A DNA stretch of 64,000 bases from Oceanobacillus sp. CFH 90083. Its GTDB lineage: Bacteria; Bacillota; Bacilli; Bacillales; Amphibacillaceae. The notes under the pieces are model-generated. The model was given only the letters and a program-made list of their open reading frames with translations. It did not search any database and was not told the DNA's origin. The translations under genes and the position numbers were made by a program. Below, piece by piece: positions 53,302 through 62,393 of the stretch (the first letter of the stretch is position 1; every line of letters begins with the position of its first letter). The DNA lies in the NCBI RefSeq assembly GCF_009389585.1, contig NZ_VIYG01000007.1, forward strand, positions 1 to 64,000, read 5' to 3'.

Positions 53302-54237
53302 TTACCTCCAATACCTTCTGGCTGCACATAACTCCTTTTCATATTTGGTTGCTTTTAAAGGGGTAATTTCAATTCCTTTTCCCGTTTGCGGCGAATGCAG
53401 CATCTCTCCATCTCCTTTATAGATACCAACGTGATGGATATCCCCTTTTCCTTCCTGATAAGCAAAGAAAAGCAAATCTCCCGGCTCTATCGCATCAATG
53501 GATACCTCCTTGCCTGCAGCTGCCTGATCTCCTGCATCCCGGGCAATCCAATAACCATTTGCTTTATGCACTGCATATGCCAGACCGGAACAATCATAGC
53601 CAAAGGAGCTCATACCGCCCCAAAAATAAGCTAATCCAATAAAGGGGAGCCCGGCATTTACTATATCTGTTCCGCTGCCGGGTGTAAGACCGGTCTCTTT
53701 AGCTACGGTGACTGTTTTTTCTTTAACAATTTGCTGCCTTCCTGCTGGTGTCTGCACATATACATGTGTATGACTCTCACCTGAATACGGGAGGATAGTT
53801 AAATAACTTAATGGCATGTTTGTTTCTTTTTCCGGAGCTTCCAGCCTGGCATCGTCTGTGATAACGACACTGTATCTATCCTGAAGCCATGCTTCTTTGG
53901 TAACCGGTGTTAGTTGTCTGATTGGAATATAGCCCGGATAGCCTCTTGCATCTTTTTTAGACGGCTGAAACGGCGCAATCACATGCGCCCAGCCTTCTTC
54001 TTCCCCTAAAACAATAACCGGCTCTCCATATAAGGTTTGCGACTGCACCAGATTTTCATTACACAACGCCAGCCCTTGTTCATATGTTAAGCTGTTCACC
54101 CATTTTAAGATATCCGTCGGGTTTGTGATGCCATCCTGATCCTCTGCTCTTGCAGCCTGTGGATTGGTCCAGATGGTTGCCACCTGCACATTCGTAACAT
54201 AGAACTTCTCCGGCAGCTTCTCAAACATTTCCTGCAT
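53302..54237 (-). CDS. ykfC: Gamma-D-glutamyl-L-diamino acid endopeptidase, NlpC/P60 (YkfC)
   Basis: 311 residues, ATG nine bases after AGGAG and one base past the ykfB stop. SH3-like domains fill residues 10-165, then an NlpC/P60 cysteine peptidase domain: catalytic Cys in [17 protein letters not shown] near 218, His in [12 protein letters not shown] near 270 and the third residue in MLHSPQTG. B. subtilis YkfC cuts L-Ala-gamma-D-Glu from murein tripeptides with a free N-terminal L-Ala. No signal peptide is seen, so it works in the cytoplasm on imported wall peptides. Its product is the substrate of YkfB. Confidence 0.9.
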   Translation of the reverse strand: MQEMFEKLPEKFYVTNVQVATIWTNPQAARAEDQDGITNPTDILKWVNSLTYEQGLALCNENLVQSQTLYGEPVIVLGEEEGWAHVIAPFQPSKKDARGYPGYIPIRQLTPVTKEAWLQDRYSVVITDDARLEAPEKETNMPLSYLTILPYSGESHTHVYVQTPAGRQQIVKEKTVTVAKETGLTPGSGTDIVNAGLPFIGLAYFWGGMSSFGYDCSGLAYAVHKANGYWIARDAGDQAAAGKEVSIDAIEPGDLLFFAYQEGKGDIHHVGIYKGDGEMLHSPQTGKGIEITPLKATKYEKELCAARRYWR

Positions 54238-54238
54238 T

Positions 54239-55360
54239 TTACCAGCTCCTGTCCCTTTTGATTACTTCCAGATAAGCTTCCTTCACTGCTTTTATTCCCA
54301 GTCCGGGTTGATTTAAAAACGTGATTTGATTCCCATTTCCTTCATAATGAATGCCGCCTTCTAAAATATCATCTGACAACATCAGCGGCGCATCAAAATC
54401 AAATCGGGTCACTGCGGGATGACTGGCTGCGAAATGCGCGGCTGCTGTAATCCCCAGCTTTGTCTCTATCATGCTTCCAACCATACAGGAAACACCAAAA
54501 ATTTGAGAAAGATTTGCGATTTTTATTGCCTGATAAATTCCTCCAGCCTTCATTAATTTAATATTGATTAAATCCGCAGCACCCATTTCTAACATACGTC
54601 GTGCATCCTGAGCGGAGAACACTGCCTCATCAGCCATAATCGGTGTTGTTGTGTGATCGGTAATATATTTAAGCCCTTTTAGATCATGTGCTGCAACTGG
54701 CTGCTCTACCAATTCAATATTCAATCCCAGATCTTCCATCCTTATAATGGCTTTAACAGCCTCTTTTGCTGTCCAGCCCTGATTGGCATCTAGACGGATG
54801 AGAACGTCATCTCCCACAGCCTGACGAACAGCAGAAACGCGTTCAATATCTTTTTCAGCTGCGTCTTTGCCTACTTTTACCTTCAACACACGAAAGCCTT
54901 TTTCTTTATATAATTTAGCATCTTTATGCATTTGTTCTATTTCATTTACACTGACTGTATAATCATTTTCAAGCTGAGAGCGATACCCTCCTAAATATTG
55001 ATACAAGGGCTGATTTGCTGCTTGCGATAAACAATCATATAAAGCCATATCCACTGCGGCCTTGGCACTGGTATTACGGACAATTGCCTTCTCTAACCGG
55101 GTAAAAACACTGGCGCTGGAGGTTAAATCTGCACCTGTTAATACTGGACGGATAACTTTATTTATTGCATAGTGAATACTCGCCAGACTATCTCCTGTAA
55201 TCACATGCGTCGGCGGAGCTTCTCCCCAGCCTATGATGCCATTGTCGCAGGTTATTTTCACAAAAACGCTTTCCGCAATGGTCACCGTACGCAATGCTGT
55301 TTTAAAAGGTGTGTGTAAAGGAATCGAGCTATGGTAAAGTTCTAAATCAACTATTTTCAT
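54239..55360 (-). CDS. ykfB: L-Ala-D/L-Glu epimerase
   Basis: 373 residues, enolase superfamily (muconate lactonising subgroup). It converts L-Ala-D-Glu to L-Ala-L-Glu so ordinary peptidases can use it. Base lysine in FRVLKVKVGKDA near 162 (KxK motif), metal ligands in LIRLDANQGW near 190, VEQPV near 217 and IMADEAVF near 242, second lysine in INIKLMKAGGI near 266. The stop overlaps closely with ykfC. It sits in the expected place between ykfA and ykfC. Confidence 0.92.
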   Translation of the reverse strand: MKIVDLELYHSSIPLHTPFKTALRTVTIAESVFVKITCDNGIIGWGEAPPTHVITGDSLASIHYAINKVIRPVLTGADLTSSASVFTRLEKAIVRNTSAKAAVDMALYDCLSQAANQPLYQYLGGYRSQLENDYTVSVNEIEQMHKDAKLYKEKGFRVLKVKVGKDAAEKDIERVSAVRQAVGDDVLIRLDANQGWTAKEAVKAIIRMEDLGLNIELVEQPVAAHDLKGLKYITDHTTTPIMADEAVFSAQDARRMLEMGAADLINIKLMKAGGIYQAIKIANLSQIFGVSCMVGSMIETKLGITAAAHFAASHPAVTRFDFDAPLMLSDDILEGGIHYEGNGNQITFLNQPGLGIKAVKEAYLEVIKRDRSW

Positions 55361-55396
55361 GTTGAACAGCCCTTTCTAAATCGGAATTACAGTCTA

Positions 55397-55422
55397 TGTT
55401 CAAAAAGAAATTTTATTGAACA
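55397..55422. repeat. Short inverted repeat with TGTTCAA ends
   Basis: TGTTCAA (55397-55403) and TTGAACA (55416-55422) flank an A/T-rich 12-base centre, between ykfA and ykfB. It looks like a minimal form of the elements at 49015 and 52032. Confidence 0.4.
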
Positions 55423-55432
55423 TCCTCTTAAA

Positions 55433-56347
55433 TCAGCGGACTCCCGGGGACAACTGAAGTGTCTTCGTCCTGCTGGATAACGTTGCTTTTACTCCTAAAG
55501 GAACTGAGAAATGTGGAAAGCAGTGACCGATACGAAAACCGGCAATTACCGGCTTTTTATAATTTCTAAAATAATGCTTCCAAACCTCTTCCAGGCTTAG
55601 ACTTGGATTTACTTTAGGTTCTGCTTCAGCAAAGTCGCCGATAATAATTCCTGCAGCGTCCTTCAGTTTGCCGGATAAACGCAGCTGATTCATCATTCCA
55701 TCAACCCGGTAAGGCTCTTCTCCAATATCCTCAATCAATAATAGATTATCCTTTGTACAAATTTCATAGGGAGTTCCAAGAGTTTGCACAAGAAGAGAAA
55801 GATTTCCTCCAACGATTTTCCCTTCCGCTTCTCCATGCCGATAAACGGTCAGTGGGGAAATACTTTCAGAATAGACTAGATTTGTCGGCTCCAGCAGCTG
55901 CTTAAATAATTGACCGGAAAGCGGGTCAAAATCTGCTTTGGCAATATCCGACGCCGGCATGGGACCATGAAAAGTAACTAAGCCTGTTGCTTGGCGGATA
56001 GCTGTATGTAAAAATGTAATATCGCTGTAGCCCCAGATAATTTTAGGATTCCTTTTGATTAATTTCATATCTATTTTATCAACGATGCGTCCTGTTCCAT
56101 AGCCGCCTCTTGCAAAAATAACTGCTTTTATGCTCCTATCCGCAATCATCTGATGAAAGTCTGACAGCCTATTGGTATCTTTGCCTGCCAGATAGCCATA
56201 TTGATCATATACATGTTCTCCAAGCTTTATCTGTAAACCAAGATTTTCAAAGAAAGCAAATGATTTTTCTAATTTTTCTTTATCTGTCGGACCTGCTGGA
56301 GCAATCATCCCAATGGTATCTCCAGGCTTTAAGCGGTTAGAAAGCAT
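55433..56347 (-). CDS. ykfA: Murein-peptide L,D-carboxypeptidase, S66 family (YkfA)
   Basis: 304 residues, ATG after GGAGG. S66 peptidase (LdcA) with the nucleophile Ser in WGYSDITFLHTAI near 110, preceded by VIFARGGYGTGRIVDKID near 78, and the Glu and His of the triad expected in LLIEDIGEEPYRVDGM near 205 and FRIGHCFPHFSVPLGV near 272. It removes terminal D-Ala from murein tetrapeptides in the cytoplasm, the first step in recycling imported wall peptides. It lies 70 bases after dppE with a small hairpin between. Confidence 0.88.
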   Translation of the reverse strand: MLSNRLKPGDTIGMIAPAGPTDKEKLEKSFAFFENLGLQIKLGEHVYDQYGYLAGKDTNRLSDFHQMIADRSIKAVIFARGGYGTGRIVDKIDMKLIKRNPKIIWGYSDITFLHTAIRQATGLVTFHGPMPASDIAKADFDPLSGQLFKQLLEPTNLVYSESISPLTVYRHGEAEGKIVGGNLSLLVQTLGTPYEICTKDNLLLIEDIGEEPYRVDGMMNQLRLSGKLKDAAGIIIGDFAEAEPKVNPSLSLEEVWKHYFRNYKKPVIAGFRIGHCFPHFSVPLGVKATLSSRTKTLQLSPGVR

Positions 56348-56375
56348 GTATGTGACCTCCTATTTTGGAAATAGA

Positions 56376-56403
56376 GATAGGCCCATTGGTAGATGAGCCT
56401 ATC
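56376..56403 (-). terminator. Internal hairpin between dppE and ykfA
   Basis: GATAGGC (56376-56382) pairs with GCCTATC (56397-56403) 14 bases after the dppE stop. There is no strong T tract, so it may protect the binding-protein message and give partial termination rather than end the operon. Confidence 0.5.
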
Positions 56404-56416
56404 TTGTTCGTCTATC

Positions 56417-58099
56417 TTACTCTGCCTTATCTGCATACTTCAGATCAAAATAGCCTACTGGATGACGCAGGATTCCCTCTACACCCTCCGCCTCCAAAAC
56501 TACTACATTGTAGTAACGGATTGGTGTCGCAATCATTTCTTCTGCCAGCATTCTTTCTGCTTCATATAAATATTCATAACGCCGCTCTTCATCTGTTTCA
56601 CTTTTCCCGTTCTGAATCAGCTCATCGTATTCTTCACTTGAAAAACCAGTCCGGTTCATATAAGAATCTGTGGTGAAGCTTTCTAAAAAGTTGACCGGAT
56701 CAGCATAATCATTGAGAAATGAGCTTCTGGAGAACTGTAATTCCAGGTTCTGCTGTGCTTCTGCAAACACATTCCACTCTTGATTCTCCAGTGTCACATC
56801 TACACCCAGGTTTTCACTTAGCATATCCTGGATGGTTTCTGCTACAGCCTGGTTTGTATCACTCGTATTATAGGATAAAACAATTGGTGGCAGCTCATCA
56901 TAACCTTCTTCCTGCATTCCTTCTTCTAACAGCTCCTGTGCAAGATCCGGATCAAATGATACTAAATCGCCGTTCTCTTCACGGAAATCTCTTCCATCTG
57001 GTGTATTAAATCCTGGCGATACAAAACCATAGGCCGGCTCAACGCCCTGTTTTACTACATAATCTGCAATATCTGCCCGATTAATCGCGTAAGAAATTGC
57101 CTGTCTGATTTTCTTATTTTGAAATGGTTCTTCTGTAATATTAAAACGGTAAAATTCTAATCCGCCTGATTCACCAATAAATACATCGTCACCATCAATT
57201 AATTCATCTGACATTTCTGGAGGAATACTCGCTGTATCCAGTTCTCCAGTTTGGAACATTTGATATTGCGTATTCGAGTTATTTACCATGGAAAAGTGTA
57301 CATAATCTAAATTAACTGCATCTGCATCCCAGTATTCTGGATTCTTCGCAAAAATCATTTCACTGTCATGTTCCCAGGACTCCAGCATGAATGGGCCATT
57401 TGCTACAAAAGTATCTGCTTCAGCATACCAATCTGGTGTTTCCTCAGCAACCTGATGGTTAATTGGGAAAAATGCCGGATTGGTAAGCAAATCCAAGAAA
57501 AATCCTGTCGGCTGTATTAGGACAACTTCCAACGTCTTGTCATCAACAGCTGTTACATTGACATCATCCGCTGATCCTTCTCCGCTGTTATATTCTTCTC
57601 CTCCTTCAATATAGTAAGCTAAAAAGGCAGCTGGGGAAGCTGTATCAGGGTCCAGCATGTGTTTCCAGGCAAAGACAAAATCTTCCGCTACTACCGGATC
57701 TCCATTGGACCAGTTAGCATCTTCTCGTAAATGGAAAGTATAGGTTAATCCATCCTCAGAAATATCCCAGCTTTCAGCCACACCTTCTGCTGCTTCGGAA
57801 TTTTCATCTAAACGCGTTAAACCTTCCATCAGGTTATTCAAAGGATCCCAGGATACCTGATCAAATCCAACAGACGGGTCAAAAGATGTCGGTTCCTGAC
57901 CATTATTAATATATAATGTCTTTCCATCCAAGTCTGGTGTTTCTGCTGCAGCTCCATCATCTTCCTCTCCGCTATTATCCCCTTCTGCTGTGTCTGTATC
58001 CTCCGGTGCTTCCCCAGCATCCTCTCCCGCTGTGCATGCAGCGAGAATAAATGCTGTTAACAAAGCCATGAGAATCCATAAAAGCTGTTTCCTACTCAT
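56417..58099 (-). CDS. dppE: Oligo/dipeptide-binding lipoprotein DppE
   Basis: 560 residues with lipoprotein signal SRKQLLWILMALLTAFILAAC and an acidic linker, then the SBP_bac_5 fold (TSFDPSVGFDQVSWDPLNNLMEGL, AEDFVFAWKHMLDPDTASP, FQNKKIRQAISYAINRADIA). It captures murein peptides outside the membrane for the DppBC channel. In B. subtilis DppE binds the tripeptide L-Ala-gamma-D-Glu-meso-Dpm. The enzymes downstream support the same ligand here. Confidence 0.88.
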   Translation of the reverse strand: MSRKQLLWILMALLTAFILAACTAGEDAGEAPEDTDTAEGDNSGEEDDGAAAETPDLDGKTLYINNGQEPTSFDPSVGFDQVSWDPLNNLMEGLTRLDENSEAAEGVAESWDISEDGLTYTFHLREDANWSNGDPVVAEDFVFAWKHMLDPDTASPAAFLAYYIEGGEEYNSGEGSADDVNVTAVDDKTLEVVLIQPTGFFLDLLTNPAFFPINHQVAEETPDWYAEADTFVANGPFMLESWEHDSEMIFAKNPEYWDADAVNLDYVHFSMVNNSNTQYQMFQTGELDTASIPPEMSDELIDGDDVFIGESGGLEFYRFNITEEPFQNKKIRQAISYAINRADIADYVVKQGVEPAYGFVSPGFNTPDGRDFREENGDLVSFDPDLAQELLEEGMQEEGYDELPPIVLSYNTSDTNQAVAETIQDMLSENLGVDVTLENQEWNVFAEAQQNLELQFSRSSFLNDYADPVNFLESFTTDSYMNRTGFSSEEYDELIQNGKSETDEERRYEYLYEAERMLAEEMIATPIRYYNVVVLEAEGVEGILRHPVGYFDLKYADKAE

Positions 58100-58114
58100 T
58101 GTTTTGCCCCCTCT

Positions 58115-59128
58115 TTAAGTTTGTAAGGTTTTTGCAGCTAACAGCCGCTTCGCCCGCTCATCTTGCAGCCAGCAATCCACATAATGTGTATCGCTGATTT
58201 TTTCTGGAGCAGGGTAAACTTTATCACACACCTCCATCGCAAAAGGACACCGTGCAGTAAACGGACATCCTTTTGGAGGTGAGAATAAATCAGGTGGTGT
58301 GCCAACAATTGGTTTTAATTCGCCTTTTTCATCTAATCGGGGAACAGAATCGAGCAGCCCCTGTGTGTACGGATGCTTCGATTCATAGAATATTTCCCGT
58401 TTACTCCCCGATTCAATAATTTTTCCGGCATACATGACAACAATGCGGTCTGCTATCTTGGCAACGACACCTAAGTCATGAGTAATCAAAATAATCGATA
58501 CCCCCGTCCGCTTCTGGATCGTTGCAAATAACTCCAGTATTTGTGCTTGAATCGTTACATCAAGTGCCGTTGTCGGCTCATCGGCAATTAATAAATCCGG
58601 ATCACAAATAAGAGCAATCGCAATCACGATCCGTTGACGCATCCCTCCGCTAAATTGGTGCGGATATTGCTTCAAACGCTCCTCAGGATTTGGAATGCCA
58701 ACCAGCTCCATCATCTCGATTGCTTTTTCCTTTGCCTGTGCAGCAGTAATTTTTCGATGCTCCTTCAGTCCTTCCACCAGCTGTGTACCAATGGTTAGGG
58801 TCGGATTCAACGCTGTCATCGGGTCCTGAAAAATCATCGAAATATCAACACCGCGGATAGACCGCATTTTTTTCTCGGAATAGGCTGCTAAATTCTGTCC
58901 TTTAAAAATAATCGAGCCCTGTGTGATTTTCCCCGGAGGACTTGGGATCAGCCGCATAATTGCATTGGAGGTGACACTTTTTCCACAGCCGGATTCCCCG
59001 ACAATCGCTAAGGTCTCACCTTTATCTAAATGAAAATTTACCCCTCTGACAGCCTGGACTGTTCCGCCATAAGTTGTAAATGTAACATGCAGATCATTTA
59101 CTTCGAGTATTCTTTCCAAGTTGTCCAC
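58115..59128 (-). CDS. dppD: Dipeptide ABC transporter ATPase DppD
   Basis: 337 residues. Walker [15 protein letters not shown] near 39-52, Q-loop MIFQDPMTALNPTLTIG, signature FSGGMRQRIVIAIAL near 155, Walker B LLIADEPTTALDVT near 175, C-terminal PPKGCPFTARCPFAMEVCDK as in OppD. It is the first ATPase of the peptide importer and pairs with YkfD, six genes apart in the same transcript. Its start directly abuts the dppC stop. Confidence 0.92.
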   Translation of the reverse strand: MDNLERILEVNDLHVTFTTYGGTVQAVRGVNFHLDKGETLAIVGESGCGKSVTSNAIMRLIPSPPGKITQGSIIFKGQNLAAYSEKKMRSIRGVDISMIFQDPMTALNPTLTIGTQLVEGLKEHRKITAAQAKEKAIEMMELVGIPNPEERLKQYPHQFSGGMRQRIVIAIALICDPDLLIADEPTTALDVTIQAQILELFATIQKRTGVSIILITHDLGVVAKIADRIVVMYAGKIIESGSKREIFYESKHPYTQGLLDSVPRLDEKGELKPIVGTPPDLFSPPKGCPFTARCPFAMEVCDKVYPAPEKISDTHYVDCWLQDERAKRLLAAKTLQT

Positions 59129-60085
59129 CTACTTTCTTAATTTCGGATCAAGCGCATCCTGAAGGCCGTCTCCCAGAACATTAAAGGCAAACATCGTAAA
59201 AGAGATAAAAAATGCCGGGAAGAACAGGGTCCACCAGTTTCCGGATAAAATAGCTCCTAATGAGTCATTTGCCATCACTCCCCAGCTGGCAAAAGGAGCC
59301 TGGATTCCCAAGCCGATAAAACTCAGGAATGCTTCAGCAAATATGGCAGATGGAATCGTTAATGTCATTTGAACGATAATAGGGCCCATCGTATTCGGGA
59401 GAAGGTTTTTCCGGATAATCCGGGACGTTTTGGTACCGAATGATTTCGAGGCGAGGACAAATTCATAGTTCTTAATTTGCAATACCTGTCCCCGCACAAT
59501 TCGGGCCATTCCTACCCAGCCCGTAATGGTTAAGGCCAGAATAATCGTTCCAAGACTCGGACCGAGCACAACTAAAAGTAAAATAACAACTAATAAGTAA
59601 GGCAATCCATATAAAACTTCAATAATACGCATCATCACATTATCCGTACGACCACCCTTATAACCGGAGATTCCTCCCCAGATAATGCCGATGGTTACGT
59701 CAATTAAAGCCGCTACCAGCCCGACAAATAAAGAAATACGGGCACCGTACCAGGTACGTGTAAACACATCTCTGCCTGCACTGTCTGTACCGAACCAATG
59801 GGCCATCGACGGCGGCTGATATTGATTTGGAAGGTTCTGTCTATTTACTTCATAAGGAGAGATCATCGGACCGATAATCGCCATTATCGTCAATAATACT
59901 AAAAAGATCAGCCCGAGCATCGCCATCTTATTTTTTACTAAGCGCCGCCAGGCATCCTGCCAATACGAGAGAGATGGCCGTGATACTTCTTCCATCTTCT
60001 CTGTATCCCGTTCTTTCCACGAAAACCATTCATCAGGGATAGTGGAGGGCGTCTTGAAATTCTTGAGTTCTTTCTCTGATTTCAT
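59129..60085 (-). CDS. dppC: Dipeptide ABC transporter permease DppC
   Basis: 318 residues. N-terminal cytoplasmic segment of ~45 residues, six membrane helices, the OppC start (LVKNKMAMLGLIFLVLL, PYEVNRQNLPNQYQPPSMAHWFGTDSAGRDVFTRTWYGARISL) and the coupling loop VLASKSFGTKTSRIIRKNLLPNTMGPIIVQ near 208. It forms the import channel with DppB. The start lies two bases past the dppB stop. Confidence 0.92.
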   Translation of the reverse strand: MKSEKELKNFKTPSTIPDEWFSWKERDTEKMEEVSRPSLSYWQDAWRRLVKNKMAMLGLIFLVLLTIMAIIGPMISPYEVNRQNLPNQYQPPSMAHWFGTDSAGRDVFTRTWYGARISLFVGLVAALIDVTIGIIWGGISGYKGGRTDNVMMRIIEVLYGLPYLLVVILLLVVLGPSLGTIILALTITGWVGMARIVRGQVLQIKNYEFVLASKSFGTKTSRIIRKNLLPNTMGPIIVQMTLTIPSAIFAEAFLSFIGLGIQAPFASWGVMANDSLGAILSGNWWTLFFPAFFISFTMFAFNVLGDGLQDALDPKLRK

Positions 60086-60087
60086 CT

Positions 60088-61020
60088 TTATTTGCCCCCT
60101 TTCTGATGTACTTTAATCCGTGGATCGAGTATACCGTAGACGATATCCACAATAAAAAGCATGATAATTAAGAAGGCGCTGTAGAAAACAGTTGTACCCA
60201 TAATAACCGGGTAGTCCCGCTGATTGATACTTTCTACAAAGTATCTTCCCATCCCTGGTATTGCAAAAATCTGTTCAATGACAAAGGTTCCTGTTAAAAT
60301 ACCGGCAAAGAGCGTTCCCATAATGGTGACAACAGGCATCAATGCGTTTCTGAGTGCATGCTTGAAAACAACCTTCCATGGAGAGAGTCCCTTTGCTTTC
60401 GCCATTTTAATATAATCCTGCGTCAGCACCTCCAGCATCGTGGAGCGGGTCAGCCGGGCAATAATTGCCATCGGCCCTGTCGCCAGCGCAAGTACGGGAA
60501 GCACCATATGAGCCGGACTTCGCCAGGTTGCCGTTGGAAATATTTCTAAGTTTACTGCTAACTGCTGAATAAGAATTGTTGCTAAAATAAAGTTGGGTAT
60601 CGAAATACCTAAAACAGCGATTCCCATTGTTAAATAATCCAGGAAACCATTATGTCTGAGCGCTGCAATAATTCCAACTAACACTCCGGAAACAACGGCT
60701 AAAGCAATCGTGATAATTCCCAACTCAAAGGAAATCGGAAACCCTCGTGATAAAAGATCATTTACCGTCTGGTTAGGCTGTTTAATTGAAGGTCCAAATT
60801 CGAAGGTAGCGATTGATTTAATATAGAGCAAATATTGTATGTAATAAGGCTGGTCTAAATTATAATGAGCCTCCAGGTTAGCCTGTACTGTCTCATTAGA
60901 GGCTTGATCCGTGTTAAAAGGAGAACCGGGTATATTTACCATTAATACGAAGGTAAGCGTAATAATAACCCATAGTGTAATAATCATAATTAATAATCGT
61001 TTTAAAATATACTTCAGCAT
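60088..61020 (-). CDS. dppB: Dipeptide ABC transporter permease DppB
   Basis: 310 residues from the ATG six bases after GGGGTG, giving MLKYILKRLLIMIITLWVIITLTFVLM, the normal OppB/DppB beginning; the frame starts eight codons earlier. Six membrane helices and the coupling loop YIKMAKAKGLSPWKVVFKHALRNALMPVVTI near 195-225. It is the second permease subunit. About 190 bases including an inverted repeat separate it from dppA. Confidence 0.9.
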   Translation of the reverse strand: MLKYILKRLLIMIITLWVIITLTFVLMVNIPGSPFNTDQASNETVQANLEAHYNLDQPYYIQYLLYIKSIATFEFGPSIKQPNQTVNDLLSRGFPISFELGIITIALAVVSGVLVGIIAALRHNGFLDYLTMGIAVLGISIPNFILATILIQQLAVNLEIFPTATWRSPAHMVLPVLALATGPMAIIARLTRSTMLEVLTQDYIKMAKAKGLSPWKVVFKHALRNALMPVVTIMGTLFAGILTGTFVIEQIFAIPGMGRYFVESINQRDYPVIMGTTVFYSAFLIIMLFIVDIVYGILDPRIKVHQKGGK

Positions 61021-61149
61021 ACGTTTCACCCCACTATCTTTCACTTAATAAAAAGAAAATGAATCTGTATAATAAAAGAATGAACCAGCTTGTTATGTTA
61101 TTAATGATAATTATGTTTGTTTTTTGTATTCATTACACTTTAAGAGGTT

Positions 61150-61204
61150 GTGTCGAAAGTACAATGTAAAGGGCATGGCAAATTTATTCGTACTTTGTGA
61201 ACAC
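61150..61204. repeat. Inverted repeat between dppA and dppB
   Basis: AAAGTAC (61156-61162) pairs with GTACTTT (61190-61196), with outer GTGT/ACAC pairing. It may adjust the amount of dppA message relative to the rest, or be another copy of the local repeat family; the ends do not match TGTTCAAAAA closely. Confidence 0.4.
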
Positions 61205-61209
61205 GTACT

Positions 61210-62034
61210 TTAAGAAAATGTTGTCTGCACAGCAAGCTCCGTCATAACCAGCATTGCCTGATAGGCTTCTTTCATATCCTTTGCCTGAAAACGTACCTTG
61301 GTTGTGCCGGGAATCCATATTGTTCCTGGCATTAAATCTGCCCACTCTGCCTGACCGCTGTTATTAAACTCCATCGTCAGCTCTGGAGCTTCCGGAGGTA
61401 CTAATGGTGCTACAAGCTGTTTTCGATCTAAAGCAAGCTTCACTTTCTCCGCAAGCAGCTGCCCCGCTTTCTTTGGTGTTAAGCTTTTTACAGACGCTCT
61501 GGAGATCGTCTCTTTTACTACAGCAGTAGTGATATAGGGTATTAACTTCTCTGCTTCCATTGCCGCTTGATCATCTCCTGATACAAGCAAAACAGGAACT
61601 CCAAAATAACCTGCAAGATAGGCATTCATCCCCATCTCACCAACACAATGGTCATTAATATATATGTTTCTTATCGCATGTATCATGGAGTGTGTCATCA
61701 CTCCACGCTGCCCGGCCCTTGCGTGATAACCTGCAAAAAAAACACCGCTATATGTAGCATTCAAGCCCTGCATCATTGAAAACGGTTTCGATTCTCCAGT
61801 TATTAAAAGCGCATCCGGATGCAGTTGATCAATTAGTAAATTATTCATCTTGGAGTGACTGTCATTCACTAAAACCTCTTCCACGCCATAATCAAAGGCA
61901 GCTTGAATAATATAATTCGCTTCGTCTGTCATGATTTTTCGGGACCTTTCATAGTTATGCTTTCTCCAATCTACAAATGTAGCATCTGGAAGACCTGTAA
62001 TTCCTTCCATATCCACAGACATATAAATTTTCAT
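61210..62034 (-). CDS. dppA: D-aminopeptidase DppA
   Basis: 274 residues, exactly the B. subtilis length, taking the ATG that gives MKIYMSVDMEGITGLP; two ATGs 6 and 9 bases earlier are possible. M55 zinc peptidase: Asp and Glu ligands in SVDMEG (6-11), and His in DSHSKMNN near 60 and in FFAGYHARAGQRGVMTHSM near 98-116. The enzyme forms a decamer in the cytoplasm and removes D-amino acids such as D-Ala from D-Ala-D-Ala and related peptides. It is the first gene of the dpp operon, whose B. subtilis counterpart is repressed by CodY and AbrB. Confidence 0.93.
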   Translation of the reverse strand: MKIYMSVDMEGITGLPDATFVDWRKHNYERSRKIMTDEANYIIQAAFDYGVEEVLVNDSHSKMNNLLIDQLHPDALLITGESKPFSMMQGLNATYSGVFFAGYHARAGQRGVMTHSMIHAIRNIYINDHCVGEMGMNAYLAGYFGVPVLLVSGDDQAAMEAEKLIPYITTAVVKETISRASVKSLTPKKAGQLLAEKVKLALDRKQLVAPLVPPEAPELTMEFNNSGQAEWADLMPGTIWIPGTTKVRFQAKDMKEAYQAMLVMTELAVQTTFS

Positions 62035-62060
62035 TTCCATCATCCAATCGCAATATTAGT

Positions 62061-62099
62061 AATTTTCTCAAATATAGCATGTTTTTCATAAAGTGAGAA
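62061..62099 (-). promoter_or_regulatory. Candidate dppA promoter with CodY-box-like sequence
   Basis: On the minus strand TTCTCA (62099-62094), 17-base spacer, TATATT (62076-62071). The sequence 62061-62075 (AATTTTCTCAAATAT) matches the CodY consensus AATTTTCWGAAAATT at 12 of 15 positions and overlaps the -10. That fits repression by CodY in rich medium, known for dpp in B. subtilis. Confidence 0.5.
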
Positions 62100-62331
62100 G
62101 CAATTTGTGAAAAGAGAATGAATCATTATTCATTTAATCCTTCTAATAAATTATTTAGAAAAACGAATAGACTGCGATTCTAAGCATGACATTTTATTAA
62201 TCACATCTTTTTAATACGGATTTAAAAATCATTCTTTATACCTATATGTGTCTGCACTTCTATTCACTGCCTGGAAAGCACACTTTTTATGTTATGCTAT
62301 CGTCTTATTCGTGCTGAAGCATTTACTAAAT

Positions 62332-62379
62332 AAAATCAAAAAAAATGCACCTAAGCTAAGGTACATCTTTTTTGATTTT
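62332..62379 (-). terminator. murA terminator
   Basis: AAAATCAAAAAA pairs with TTTTTTGATTTT, with inner ATG.ACCT/AGGT.CAT pairs, 15 bases past the murA stop. Confidence 0.8.
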
Positions 62380-62393
62380 AATAAAATATGAAA

